Made by a program: the position numbers and the translations under genes. Positions 22,187 through 33,475 of a DNA stretch of 64,000 nt are shown here, piece after piece (position 1 is the first letter of the stretch; the number at the start of each line of letters is the position of its first letter). Origin of the DNA: Hypoxylon rubiginosum (taxonomy: Eukaryota; Ascomycota; Sordariomycetes; Xylariales; Hypoxylaceae); the NCBI GenBank assembly GCA_902806565.1, contig CADCXA010000037.1, forward strand, positions 1,054,001 through 1,118,000. Direction: 5' to 3'. The notes beneath the pieces were generated by a model. That model was not told the DNA's origin. It saw only the letters and a list, made by a program, of their open reading frames with translations, and ran no database searches.

Positions 22187-23108
22187 TCATCTGAACCCTA
22201 CTGTTGCAGAAACGAAAGGGGTCAATGCCCCTATTATGCCGTGGATGACAGCCCGCCGCGGTACTCGGCGGCCGTGTGTCACAGTTGGAGCAGACGGTAT
22301 AGGGTAAGGAAGGCAAAGAATTAATTCCTTCCACCTCAACTACTGCTTGGGGTCTTGGTGCCAGGAACCGACGTTTCGTCTATTATGCAGTGGTTATTCG
22401 GAATAGCACCCCCAGATCGTTTACCTTTCTTCGACTGTCTATACTCTTCGGAAGTCCTGTCGATATCCACATGGACTCCTATTCATGTATAAATTCACTT
22501 TTCACACAATCCAGGTCTTGGGCGAACGGAACTTAATCGACTGCGGAGTGCGGCGGCGTTAGGAGTATATATGGACTACGGACAATTGCATGTTACGCGA
22601 AGGTTTCGATCTTTGTGTGAGGTCGATCAGGAAACTTGAGCATAGCATTGTGACCAATTGGAAGGGCAAGGCTTAGGCATACCAACGCTACACGCATGTC
22701 ACGAGACAGTCACAGAACAGCCGCTTCTTGCGTACGACGGCTATCATTACACAATGGGTTGTTGTTATATTTGCGTGTTCTAACAGTTTTTGCAAACCTC
22801 CTGTCTACTATGTGAAGAAAATGCTGGCACCGATTAGGCGCTGCTACAGCTTTCGGGTTATATTCATTCCCCTTTGACTTGATTCGCGTATTCTGACTTC
22901 ATATCGGAATCGATAAGAGAGTCTTTGACTGGTAGCACGCTAATTGTTGGGCCCCTGAGCGCTGATATCAGTATTGTTGGTCTTTATCCGAGCTGCTAGG
23001 AATTGCGTGTATATATCAAAAATGAGCTTGGGAGAAAGGCACAACGCTAGTCTACATTCACGAAATAGGATAATTGGTTGATATATTCGTATTGTATGAA
23101 ACCCGCCT
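22187..23108. other. Intergenic, no supported gene
   Basis: About 0.9 kb between two convergent small membrane-protein genes. No convincing exon. Confidence 0.5.
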
Positions 23109-23510
23109 TCAAAGTGGCACGACTTCAAAGCCCTGCGAGTATCTCCTACTATTACTAGGCTTGTCGTCCGCTTTCCCGTATTCGTACGGGCCCGACACAG
23201 CAATGCCCGTGGTATTCTCATTATCTCCCGTATGTCTGTCGGCCTGTTTTTCCCTGCTCGAAGCCGCCTGAACTTCGTAGGGATTGGAATGTTGCGGCCT
23301 CCCAGGAGCCGTAACCGCTTCTCTCCAGGGGAACCTCGGTCTCTGCGACGGCTGTGTCTGTACAGCCATCTCGATGTCATTTCCCCGCTCCATCGTCCTG
23401 CAAGTGGAGTAGACCGTGACGGCAACGAAGGCGACGGGGATAAGACCAAGTACGACGTACATAAACGTCCAATTGCTATCATTGCGCAGTGGAGTCTTCT
23501 CTGGTGCCAT
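23109..23510 (-). CDS. Small single-pass membrane protein, unknown function
   Basis: A 133-residue protein starting MAPEKTPLRNDSNWTF. One hydrophobic segment (FMYVVLGLIPVAFVAVTVYSTC, about residues 16-37) lies near the N terminus. The remaining 95 residues are polar and probably disordered (QPSQRPRFPWREAVTAPGRP, then SREKQADRHTGDNENTTG). No signal-peptide cleavage site is evident, so a signal anchor is likely. The first ATG of the frame is at 23510; the longer frame only opens with TTG. No family recognised. The start could be preceded by another exon, since TTTTGGTAAGG lies just upstream. Confidence 0.5.
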   Translation of the reverse strand: MAPEKTPLRNDSNWTFMYVVLGLIPVAFVAVTVYSTCRTMERGNDIEMAVQTQPSQRPRFPWREAVTAPGRPQHSNPYEVQAASSREKQADRHTGDNENTTGIAVSGPYEYGKADDKPSNSRRYSQGFEVVPL

Positions 23511-25516
23511 CTCATAGGCTTGATACCTTACCAAAACAGTTTAGTTAGAAAAGGGGGTTGTGCGATTCGGAAGCTTCACCTGACAGCATATAGGCGAGGA
23601 ATAGTATAACAGTCAACGGCCTCTGCTGTATTTTTCTCTCTCTCGATCAACTCGAGACTAGAAAAACAAATGGTTGGTACGTTTTAACGATGAACAACAC
23701 AACGCGACTGTGGCTGCAAACGAGGCGGCGGTGAATACCCCGGTACCTTATAGTAACCGACATTTAGGCAGTAAAAGACTCAGTTATGTAGGTCCTAGAT
23801 CTCGGTCGAAAGAGAGCTTTGTTCCAAAACCCAGTTGGTGTTAACTATCATTATCCTGTTAAAAAGCTGAAGGGCTTTGTTAGAATACAATGCGTTTAAC
23901 GCTGTCCAGGATGGTTTGGAGAAACCCAAGGCTACAAGGGGGCGAAAAAAATGAGAGATAATGTCACAATGCGCCATCGTTAAGACAAGTAAGCTTAAAG
24001 AGATGTGAGTTGAGGTAAATCATGAGGTATCTAGGTGCGCAACAGAAGCACTCGATTTTCTAAGCGAGACATATAGGTATTCTGGCATAAAATATCGTCG
24101 TGGTCTGGCAATTTCTTGTAAGCTGCGTAGGTCTACTTCGAAGTCACTCGTATATCACCAATATCGGAGGAAGGGTATTGATATGCGTGCCCGGTCTGTA
24201 GCGTGTTCGAGGAAGTGGTGGGATACCGAGTACGTTGGGGACGGAAATCATCTAGAGCCGTCGTTCTCTTTTTCCCAAAGAGGTCTCATATCTTAATGAA
24301 TTTGACAGGATAAGGAACCGGGGGGGAGGTCCTAGTAAACGCAGTTAGTTCCTTTGTCGTCTTGTACAATCCCCCTGGATTTTACAATAGTTGTTTTGCC
24401 TTTTCCCTAATGTCCTACCTCCATTAGTATTTACCTCACTATCTCCTATAACCACTTGCGCATGGGGCAGTACCTAGGTACTCGGTATATTCATTATCAT
24501 CTTGACCGTAATAACTACGACCATTAATTTGTATTTGGAATAAACTTTCTCTACCTCGTAGTCAAGGTAGCCTACTGGTAGTACTCCCCACCCTGTGACC
24601 CAGGGCTGTGCCAGCGTGGGCCATGTATGATACTAGCACTGTGCAGTAGATATTTGAAGTAAAGTCGTACCACCTAACTAGGAGAACGATATAGAGCGAT
24701 ACTAGGTATGAGACTAGAATCTACTTACTCCTAGTCATGGCCCGTATGGAGTTGTGACTAATGTCCACAGACAAGGAGACTTGAGGGGTGTTATAATCTG
24801 CTGATGAGTATGATATTACTATAATGTACTAGGTCATAGCTGGATGCGAATTTCTTTGTTTGGGGGTTAATCGTTAGAAAAGGGGTAATTTGAAAGGTGT
24901 GTGAAGACCCAAGAGTCTACTAAGGATGGGGCGTGCTCGCTTTCGCTTCACAATAAAAACCAGGTCTTTTATTGTTAAATAACGAATGACTATTCGTGGC
25001 AACATCTTCCCAGACATCTGTACCGATTATCTACCTATCTATGCAGAACTTTCATTACTCGGCCGAAGTTTATGTTGGATCCGACCTGGAGCAACCAAGT
25101 CTGACTTTATAGAAGCCTGTAGGCAACGCACATTAATCAAACTCACATAAGAGTTTCGAGACAGAGAATACTGCCTCCGATGATTATTAAATAGAATATA
25201 CAGATCAGGAGAAATGAGGTAGCAAGCAGCCCAAACCTCCATCCCGAACCTTCATCCCGTGTCACTACATAGGTACATCTAGTTTCCAATGGGAAAGGAT
25301 TTGACTGTCGTGTGTGGGCAGTCACACCTCTAGGGACATGGTTCTAGTGTCGTCACTAAGGTGAGCTTGTAAATTAAATAGACCTGGATGCTTCAGATAG
25401 GTTGTTATATTAGAGGGGAATATCTAGCGGACTGCTATATTTGGGCTTAGATACATACAAGAATATACTGGCATACCTAATATATAAACCGTCGTATTGC
25501 TCCTATACATGGTTCA
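23511..25516. other. Intergenic 2.0 kb, no supported gene
   Basis: AT-rich sequence with TACCTAGGTA at 24471-24480 and many short TA palindromes. Only short open frames without motifs. Confidence 0.5.
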
Positions 25517-27604
25517 TTATCGGCTATCATCATCATGTTTTATATATGGTGGTTCGCGAGTGATAGCTGGCTCATTCGCTAGGTTATCGCCTTTCTCGGT
25601 CAACGTTTCGCCATCCGACTTCGTTGCCGGCTCAGCATCAGCTTTTTCTCCATCTTGTACTGTTATTCCGCTCTCGGGGTCAGCGGATCCTTTGGGCTTG
25701 TTCTGCTTGACGCTTCGCCACTCCATCGCGGCCGTACCCAGCATCGTGAGACACGATAGACACAGCCCGAGGATGAAGACTTCGCGCAAGGATTCATTAT
25801 ACGCCACCAGTACGGGACCAATGAGCTCTGGTGGGAGGGATGAACTCAAAGTAGTTGCGCCGCTATCTTCGATCATAGAAGGCTGAAACCCAGGTAGACC
25901 TGACAGTCGGTTGAGTAGCTGGGTGTCAAGTACATTCTGTCCGACAGACAGAAAAATCGAACCAGCCAAGAGTTGGCAAAAAAATACCAGAGACGTGCCA
26001 ACTGGCACATCTTTGGTAGGTAGAACTGTCTGCGTTGCCAAGTTCGGGGCTTGAAAACATATGCCCATTCCAAATCTATTACCTGTTAGCTCTTGGTATC
26101 ACTATCCCATATCCTTCCCACGCCCGACTATACATACCCGTAAAGAATTTGGTAACCAATCCATTTTCCTGTCCCGGTGTCAAGCTGCAGCGTCGTCAGG
26201 AGCCCAGCACCTATGGACATGATGACTGTTCCGGCAAGCATAGATGGAGCATAGTATCCGATCCTCGACACGAATATACCGTTTGAGATAGATGCCACGA
26301 CCATAGAAAGAGTAATCGGAAGGAGACGGATGCCCGAATCCACTGCTGAAACCCCCTTGATGGCTTGGAACCAGATGGGCAAGAAGTATACTGTCGCAAA
26401 GAGTCAGCGGGACGCTATTAATAGTGTTCTCGTCGATTTCCCACTCACCGATCACAATCATATGGCCCCCGATACAGGTAGTAGCCCAGTTGCCGGCTAG
26501 GATAGACCGCTGCTTGAAAATGCGTGGAGGTATTGTGGCCGTCGTGGGCATCAAGACCTGGACCGCTGCAAAGGCAATAAACAAGGCAATGCCGAGAGTC
26601 AACAGAGCTATGATGCGGCCATTGCTCCACTATACCACGTTAGATAGATGGCTAAATTAGAGAGAACAAGAAGGGGAAGGAGAGAGAGTCAAGAAAAGGA
26701 GAGGAGAGGGGGGACGAACCGGGTAGGTCAAGCCTCCCCACTGGAGAGCGAGAAGAAGACAGACGACGCCGGGAATGAGAAAGGTTGTACCGAGTGCGTC
26801 CAGTTGGGCGAGTTTGGCCTTGACTGATATCCTGGTCGCCTCCCTATCTGGCACGTGAAGTAAGAAGGCGATGACGAACATGGCAATTCCGCCAAAAGGA
26901 AGGTTGATATAAAAACACCAGCGCCAGGTGACGTTGGACGTGAATGCCCCGCCGACTAAGGGGCCTACGACGGAAGCGAGACCGAAAACAGCGCCGAAAA
27001 AGCCCAGGTATAGAGGCCGCTTGTGTAAGGGGACCGAGTAAACGATGGTGATGATCTACGGTAGAGAAGGTCAGCGTCGCCCGAGCTATCCACACGATAA
27101 GACGAGAGATCTAGAGCGACTAACACTACCCCCAAAGATACCCGCGCTACCAACACCTTGAATCGCCCGACCGAGAATGAAAGCGACAGAGTTGGGGGCG
27201 GCACCACATATGGCGGAACCAGCCTCGAAGAGGAGGATGGTTGCCAGGAACGTGGATCGAACTGGGAAGAAGGTATAAACCTTGCCAAACAAAAGCTGAA
27301 AGGCACACGTGGTTAACAAGTAGGCAGAGCCATACCAACCAACGTCGGGAAGGGAGCGGAATTCGTCCGTGATGGCAGGTATGGCGGTGGAGATGATGAG
27401 TCGATCCAGAGCGACAAGAAACATGGAGACGAAGACGGAGAGGATGACCAATGCGAGCCGAATCCCAGTCGGATAGTCGATATGCTCCTCATCCGGTTGT
27501 CCATCGCCGGACTGAGCTGCCGTCTTATCACGGGGGACATCCTGCGTGGCTGGCTCCGAATCTTCGGGTGAGACTTGATCTTTCTTGGCCCGACGGAACA
27601 ACAT
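25517..27604 (-). CDS. MFS drug/metabolite exporter, DHA2 (14-TM) type
   Basis: Proton-antiport exporter of about 602 residues in the plasma membrane or a vesicle. Five exons: 27604..27125, 27055..26720, 26629..26449, 26390..26138 and 26075..25517. The introns are 69, 90, 58 and 62 bp. After a charged N terminus comes the DHA2 motif ([21 protein letters not shown]), then [39 protein letters not shown], the antiporter motif [17 protein letters not shown]...[13 protein letters not shown], and later [20 protein letters not shown] and [19 protein letters not shown] across the last junction. The tail is hydrophilic and Glu/Lys-rich. It lies 1.27 kb downstream of a codirectional Zn2Cys6 regulator, a pairing often seen for inducible efflux or secondary-metabolite genes. 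The substrate cannot be read from sequence. Confidence 0.92.
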
Positions 27605-28877
27605 GGCTGCGGCCGGTTTGAAAATATATCGCCTTGGCTAAATATACCTACAGTGGAATAGGAGACTATATATGGATATATATGGTTCAGATCCTACCAC
27701 TGTTGGTTCTCTCATACAAGCAATATTAAAAGGCCAAAGTCGGCACACAAGGCAAGGGAAGCTTTAGGGGGAAGAGATGGACGCAGGAAGCGTGAGGGAC
27801 GCATCCTGAAAACTACAACTATACGTGGCGGAGGGCTCAAGAGGAGGCGGCTGGCGTTTGTCAAATATGAATTTGATGACCTCGGAGCAAATAGCAGATC
27901 CGACACTCGGTGCTCGGTGCTGAGCCATATCCGCGCCCTTCACACCAGCCGTGTTCGCGCCATCGCTCCATCGCTCCATCGCTCCATCGCTCCATCGCTG
28001 TTCTGAGTAGATCTCCTGGTTCCTTGCGACTCTGGCGAGATTGTGAGTCAATCTGAAGCCCAGGGAATTGATTCTGATGCGTCGCCATTCGTCATCTCGT
28101 CGGGTAGATATACGTACAACATACCTGGCAAGCCTGGTTAGGAAGGATATCTATGGGATATGGTTATGGCTCTACACTGTCGGTAGAGGAGTAGTAAGTA
28201 GGGCCAGTCTCAATACCCCGACAACTAACTACCTACCTATGTTTTGTTTCCTTGTTTCCTTCTATCCCCCCTTTAATATTGTTATCATCATCATCATCTT
28301 ATTATTCATTTTCATATTTTCTATTTTCTTAACCAATCCTTTCTTGACCGCATACCCCTTTAGTCTTGCTATTCAAACGGGACCGAGCTGAAATCGCTCG
28401 ACAGAGCCGGGTATAAGCATCACAGGTCCGGGAGCGTACGCGTGTCGCTTCCAGCCCGTTTATCAGATGGGTGGGTAATACTTCGTACCAATGCATATAA
28501 AACGACAGCGTCACATTCGGCTAGCAATAGACAAACGTCTCTGGCTGGTTGCTAGAGGGACTTTTGTATCGAATCACTTCTTGTCATCAGCCACTCGGGC
28601 ACTTCTACTGAATCATAAAATTATAACCGACTAATGAGACTAGACTAGCCTTTACTCGACGCACCCTTCTGTTTTTCTCAACAGGCATACCTCGCTTCGT
28701 CTCCAATAGGTCCGTAGCCCTACTCAAGTGATGAGCGCTATGGTCCTGACAACAATATCCATATCTATTAGGGCTGGAGTCGAGAATTCCACCAGATTCA
28801 GACGACAATGCTAGGTAAAACTCCAATGACTTGAGTGGTGATGTCCAGGCCCCTAGGTTCCACTGAAAATCAATAAT
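27605..28877. other. Intergenic between transporter and transcription factor
   Basis: This is the promoter of the MFS gene and 3' region of the regulator. An 8-bp tandem repeat (CATCGCTC, four copies plus CATCGCTG) spans 27961-28000. No coding sequence is supported. Confidence 0.55.
27961..28000 (+). repeat. 8-bp minisatellite (CATCGCTC)n in the MFS promoter region
   Basis: Five tandem 8-mers, four identical and the last differing at its final base, about 360 bp upstream of the MFS start codon. Confidence 0.9.
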
Positions 28878-31307
28878 TTACATCCAATTTATCCCATTGT
28901 TTCCAAATGCCGTTCCTGTTCCGTAACCACCATAACCCGTCTGTGCCTGCCCGCCGTTAGGCGCCTGAAACAACATGTCTCCCCATTCGATGGACCCTGC
29001 ATCGACAAACCCAAGCATCTGATCCCAAGAGATATCCAGGTTGGGCTGTGCCGTTCCTGCTGTGCTAGCATTCAAATTTGTCAAGTCGGGCGGCTCATTC
29101 GTGGACGTCTGCTTGGTCTCCTCCGTTGGCAGGAGGCTTTGTAGTCTGACAATGTAATCTGGAGTCTCCGGTGTAGAGCCGCTGGCCTCTCGCAATACTT
29201 TCTCCCGCAGCCTCCAACCGCGGATCGTGTAGATGGCAGCCGCCAGATGCGCCTTGTGCGAGAGATCGAACAATTCTGTATGGAATAGATAGCATTCCTC
29301 GACGGCCGCCCACGCTCTCTCAACCAACTTTCCAGACGTGCGCCAGCTCAGTTGTCCGATCATATAGATGAAGACTTCAATCTGGAAATGAGACATCACT
29401 GGAGACGTTAGCAGGGCGCGAGACGCGATAGAATAGGACTTGGAGACTTACTAAACCAAAGGAAAAGTCCATTCGCCCCGGCTAACTGGTACATCCGCAA
29501 ATTCTGCTCTCCCGCCATGAGTGATATCTTGAACAAGTGGTCCTTGGCGTTTAGAATTTCGGTGCCCCATTCAGGTTGGCTCTTCATGGGGCATGAGAGC
29601 TCCCGTAGCTTTCCAAGCATTATGGATTTGGTTTCCCTCGCTAATCCATGAATGGGCCCCATCGAGGGGTCGCTGTACTTATTAAGAATATCCGTCATAG
29701 TTTTGTCCAACTCTTCAATGCGCCGAGAGGCCTTCTCCAGCTTATCGGGATCGAGGTTTTCTGAGCCCATCTCGTTCTGCATGATGATTACATGAAGCTC
29801 GGGTGTGTCGACCATGAGCCGTGCGATTTCACAACATATCAGGCAGAATATCATATCTGTCGGGCTGTCCCTGGGCTGAATCACCGTCATGGTAGGGTAG
29901 AGATCGGAATCGTTGACGTTTAAAGGAGTTTTGGTGTCCCACGAGCGTGGAAGGAGAGAGTGGCCAAGGCCGGACATCAGCGCGTACATTGCATCTAGCA
30001 AGACTATCCGCCACCAGAGACGCCGCCGCATTTCCGTCTCGAACGGTGGGAGCCCGAGGAGCTCGCCATCTCGATGAAGCCCCATCTTCTGCGCAATCCT
30101 TACCGTCACGCCGTTCAGAATCCACGCCGCGTGGCGGTCATAGCGACCCGGGAGTGAGAACTGGAGAGATGCCGTCAGTATTCTTGTTCCAACCGAGACA
30201 CGGCCTTGCGCGCATACCAAGTAGAGTACCAGGGATTGCAACACGACAAGATCGTAATTCTTCAAAATGCCGATGCGCATCAAAGCTGAGCGGCAACCCT
30301 TGGAGAAACGACTGTAGGCTTCGTCCTTGGTGCACCCAAATCGGTCTATGCATTCGTCCTCTGACAACGCTACTGTAGCCATGAGATAGATAGAGAACAG
30401 CAAGGCCTCGTTGGTCTTTGAAATGTTCGCTCTGCTTGCTGCTGCTTCGACGAGCAGAGGCTGGACCGTAGGTACGTGTATGACCTTGGTGAGCGGGTTG
30501 ACTCTTTCGACAAAAATCTGCCACAGGCGGAAGACGTGAGCCGGCTGAGGGTGAAGCTCTTCCAGGTTGGCATCGGAAGTATCTGATAATACTAGACCTG
30601 CATTGAGGTCGGAAGACTGTGAATCGGCAGGGGTGCATGGGTCATCTACCTCCTCATCTTCGAGTATTTCGCGCATTGCTGCAAGCTAAAGAAAAGATGG
30701 GTTAGAAATCAAGGAGGTCAAGCCGATGGATAGCAACTTGGTAAGTATTTTAGGGGAGGGGGAGACATGGGCGCTTACTTCGCCATGAATATTCGCCCAT
30801 AAGAAGCTATCTATGAATTTGACGCCGCCATCGTCGACTATGAGCTTTCCGGGCGAGCTCCATGCCTCGTCTTGATTTGGAGAGCCTGCGGATGACGGAG
30901 CGGCAGGTTTCGCGGTAGCATATTCAGATAGGAGTTCCTCGCACCGCGCGAGTCTCTGTTGCAGGTCTTGATTAGGCCTCCGTCTTTTGCGCGCAGGTGC
31001 TGGCGTGCTTGGTGTGCATGTGACATTTGCCTAGGGATGAGCGGTTAGAATAGCGAGAGAGAGAGTGTGTGTGAGAGTGATGATGATAATGATGACGATG
31101 GATGTCATCAAGACGACATAATAATCTACACATACCTTGATGCAATTAGAGCAGGGCGTTCTGCGGTCACACTTGATCTTTCTATTTTGGCATAAAACCT
31201 ATTGTGGCAGTTCGAACATGAGGTTGAGGACCTTTAGTACTTGTGGCGATGAAGCTACTCACACAAGCAAGTACCCTAGGCGACTTTCCCGACGAGCTAG
31301 ACGCCAT
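28878..31307 (-). CDS. Zn2Cys6 transcription factor with fungal-specific domain
   Basis: A 704-residue nuclear regulator in five exons: 31307..31263, 31198..31136, 31030..30779, 30685..29452 and 29398..28878. The introns are 64, 105, 93 and 53 bp. The binuclear zinc cluster is assembled across three exons: C15-x2-C18-x6-C25-x5-C31-x2-C34-x6-C41 (ACVLCQNRKIKCDRRTPCSN, then CIKANVTC). A basic linker (PARKRRRPNQ) and a short coiled coil (QDLQQRLARCEELLSEY) follow. The regulatory domain has RLWQIFVERVNPLTKVIHVP and RIAQKMGLHRDGELLGLPPF, ETEMRRRLWWRIVLLD. The C-terminal tail is Gly/Asn/Gln-rich. It sits upstream of the MFS exporter on the same strand, so it may control it; this is inferred from position only. 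Confidence 0.92.
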
Positions 31308-33475
31308 ATCTGCCTATGCCGGCCTTCTTAAACCCCGTGTTCCGCGTTGGAAATGAGATCACCTGCGATGTGTCTGTCTCTCATTGACTTGGTGATTTAC
31401 AGTACCTAGGTACTCAAAGAACTGTGTTTGCTTAAAAGAAAAAAAAAGAAAAGAAAAAAAACCTTTCGTACGAAAGGCCGAGCACGATCGGCGGCCGATA
31501 TTCGATAATTTTAGTGCCTTTGTATCGGGGGGAACTGGAACTCCTTTATCAATGTCTTAGCTAATCTAGCTGAGGTGGAGGGGTATGCGAAACAACGAGG
31601 TTGCCTAAACAGACTCGTCTGGTGTCTGGGTGAGCTGGGTGAGCTGGGTGAGCTGGAGGGTATGAGTCCCTGAGCCAGGGATTGAACGGCAGCAAGACGA
31701 CGCTATGATATGACTCTTCGGGGGGTTCCCTTAGGGTTCCCTTGGGGGCTTAGACTGCCAATGTCTGTGTGCAGTATCTTAAGTATGTACCTACATGTAG
31801 GTTAGGTGGGTACTGTATTGTGCAGAGAGTCGATTGAAATTTAATGAGTCAAGCCGACTATAGTTGTCCCTGTCCCGTTCCCTGTAAGCAAGCGATAGCG
31901 TAAGGCGCGGAGGGTGTAAGTGTAGGTGTAGGCTTGTGGAATTGATGAGCATATGTCTATTTAGGTAGTTTTGTATGTAGTATGTAGGAGGTAGTTTTGT
32001 ATGTAGTATGTAGGAGGTATGTAGGTATGTAGGTATGTAGGTCTAATGACGAAAGTAAAAAGGCTTAAGAGTCAGGCTGAAGATTCTAGTTTCATTCCTT
32101 TTTCCTTGTTCTTCCATTGCGTCTTTCTAAGCAAGACGCAAGACGCAAGACGCAAAACACAAGCCTGACCCTCATCCCCCCTTTAGGTTATGTAGCTTTG
32201 TAGCTTAATACTATGGTACTGGTACATCCTGTAGGCAGTTGTAGGCAGTAGTAGTTGTATCCACGGATGTACATAGCATGTAGGTGGTACCTACCTAGGT
32301 ATTATATGTAGGAAATCTTAGTAAAGAGTAGAAAAACATGACACGCCTGCACGCGCGGGATGGCTGGATGGTTGTTCCGACCCTACACCCTGCATCATGG
32401 ATCAAGGGCTTCAGTAGGTATCAGATAATATGTAGGTACCTTGGGTACAATACGTATACCTGTGTGGCAGTGCAAGCATCCATCCCGTCGTTGCCACTTC
32501 AAGTATACGTGGTGTTTGGACAAAGATATGGGGCCAAAAGGGGAATTCATGTATAGGACATTCATATTATTGGCATACGCATTTCACAATTTCAGTTACA
32601 CGACATCTAAACCCAATCAGGAGAATTCTGAATTGCTCGAGATTCGAGATCTTCAAGATCTAATAGTACAAGGGCTTAAATTTTTGTACCCACATAGCCT
32701 GATAGCTAGCCACACAGCCACACGCTCTATAGTATGAACCAATGAATGTTATTATAACTGTATTAGCTGCATACGAAGCATTGAAGCTAACCAAACCGAG
32801 GATAATGTTGAAGCTATAAGTTACGAATATCCAATCCAAATAATAATCCAAATAATAATACAATACTATATGTATGTAGTAGGCATCCAAGTCTTAATAA
32901 GGGGCCACATATGAGAAAGGGGAAGCTGACGAAGCGCGCCGGCTTGGAAATTCCTCTGGGACATTCGAACATGTAAGTCACGGTTAACGAAAGCGAGGAA
33001 TACATTTGCCTCTAATAGGCTGGAGAAATGGGTCAATGGCCAAATATTGGTACTAGTAAGGTCCCTAACCTAGTATGAAGGAATAGGCGTGCTCTTGTGA
33101 ATATCGTGTATATATCATATATATATGCCTACCTATTTAAGGTAGAGAGGTAGGTAGGTATAGACAGAGGGACAATAGGAAAAGACAAGGGGCGTGATGT
33201 ATCCAAGTTCATACCTATACATGTAGCTAAGCAGCAGTAGATAACCATCAATGACAAATTCAAGAGACGAAATGACTCAAAATTCATTCCATTTTTTCTT
33301 CATTGACCAATGTAGCGGCATAACTACTTTGCGGTAGCACCCAGTTGCAACTCACCTTCGATTGGGTATCTCTAGTCTACGAACCAAGCTACCGACTATC
33401 CCTCATAAGCCCTTGGGTACTCACACCCGGCAGCCCAGGTCAGTAATGCTAGTATTTAAATCCTCCATCCAAATC
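31308..33475. other. Intergenic 2.2 kb rich in short tandem repeats
   Basis: No supported gene. It holds TACCTAGGTA at 31403-31412 and 32292-32301, a 9-bp repeat (CTGGGTGAG) at about 31626-31656, a 26-bp direct duplication at about 31963-32014 followed by GGTATGTA units to about 32041, and a run of AAGACGC repeats near 32130-32155. Confidence 0.6.
31963..32041 (+). repeat. 26-bp direct duplication plus GGTATGTA array
   Basis: Two adjacent near-identical 26-bp units beginning AGGTAGTTTTGTATG, followed by three GGTATGTA 8-mers. Seen directly; slippage origin is likely. Confidence 0.8.

Noticed and set aside
25517..31307. Calling the transporter and regulator a secondary-metabolite gene cluster
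   Set aside because: No polyketide synthase, peptide synthetase, terpene synthase, P450 or other tailoring enzyme is present in the flanking 10 kb.
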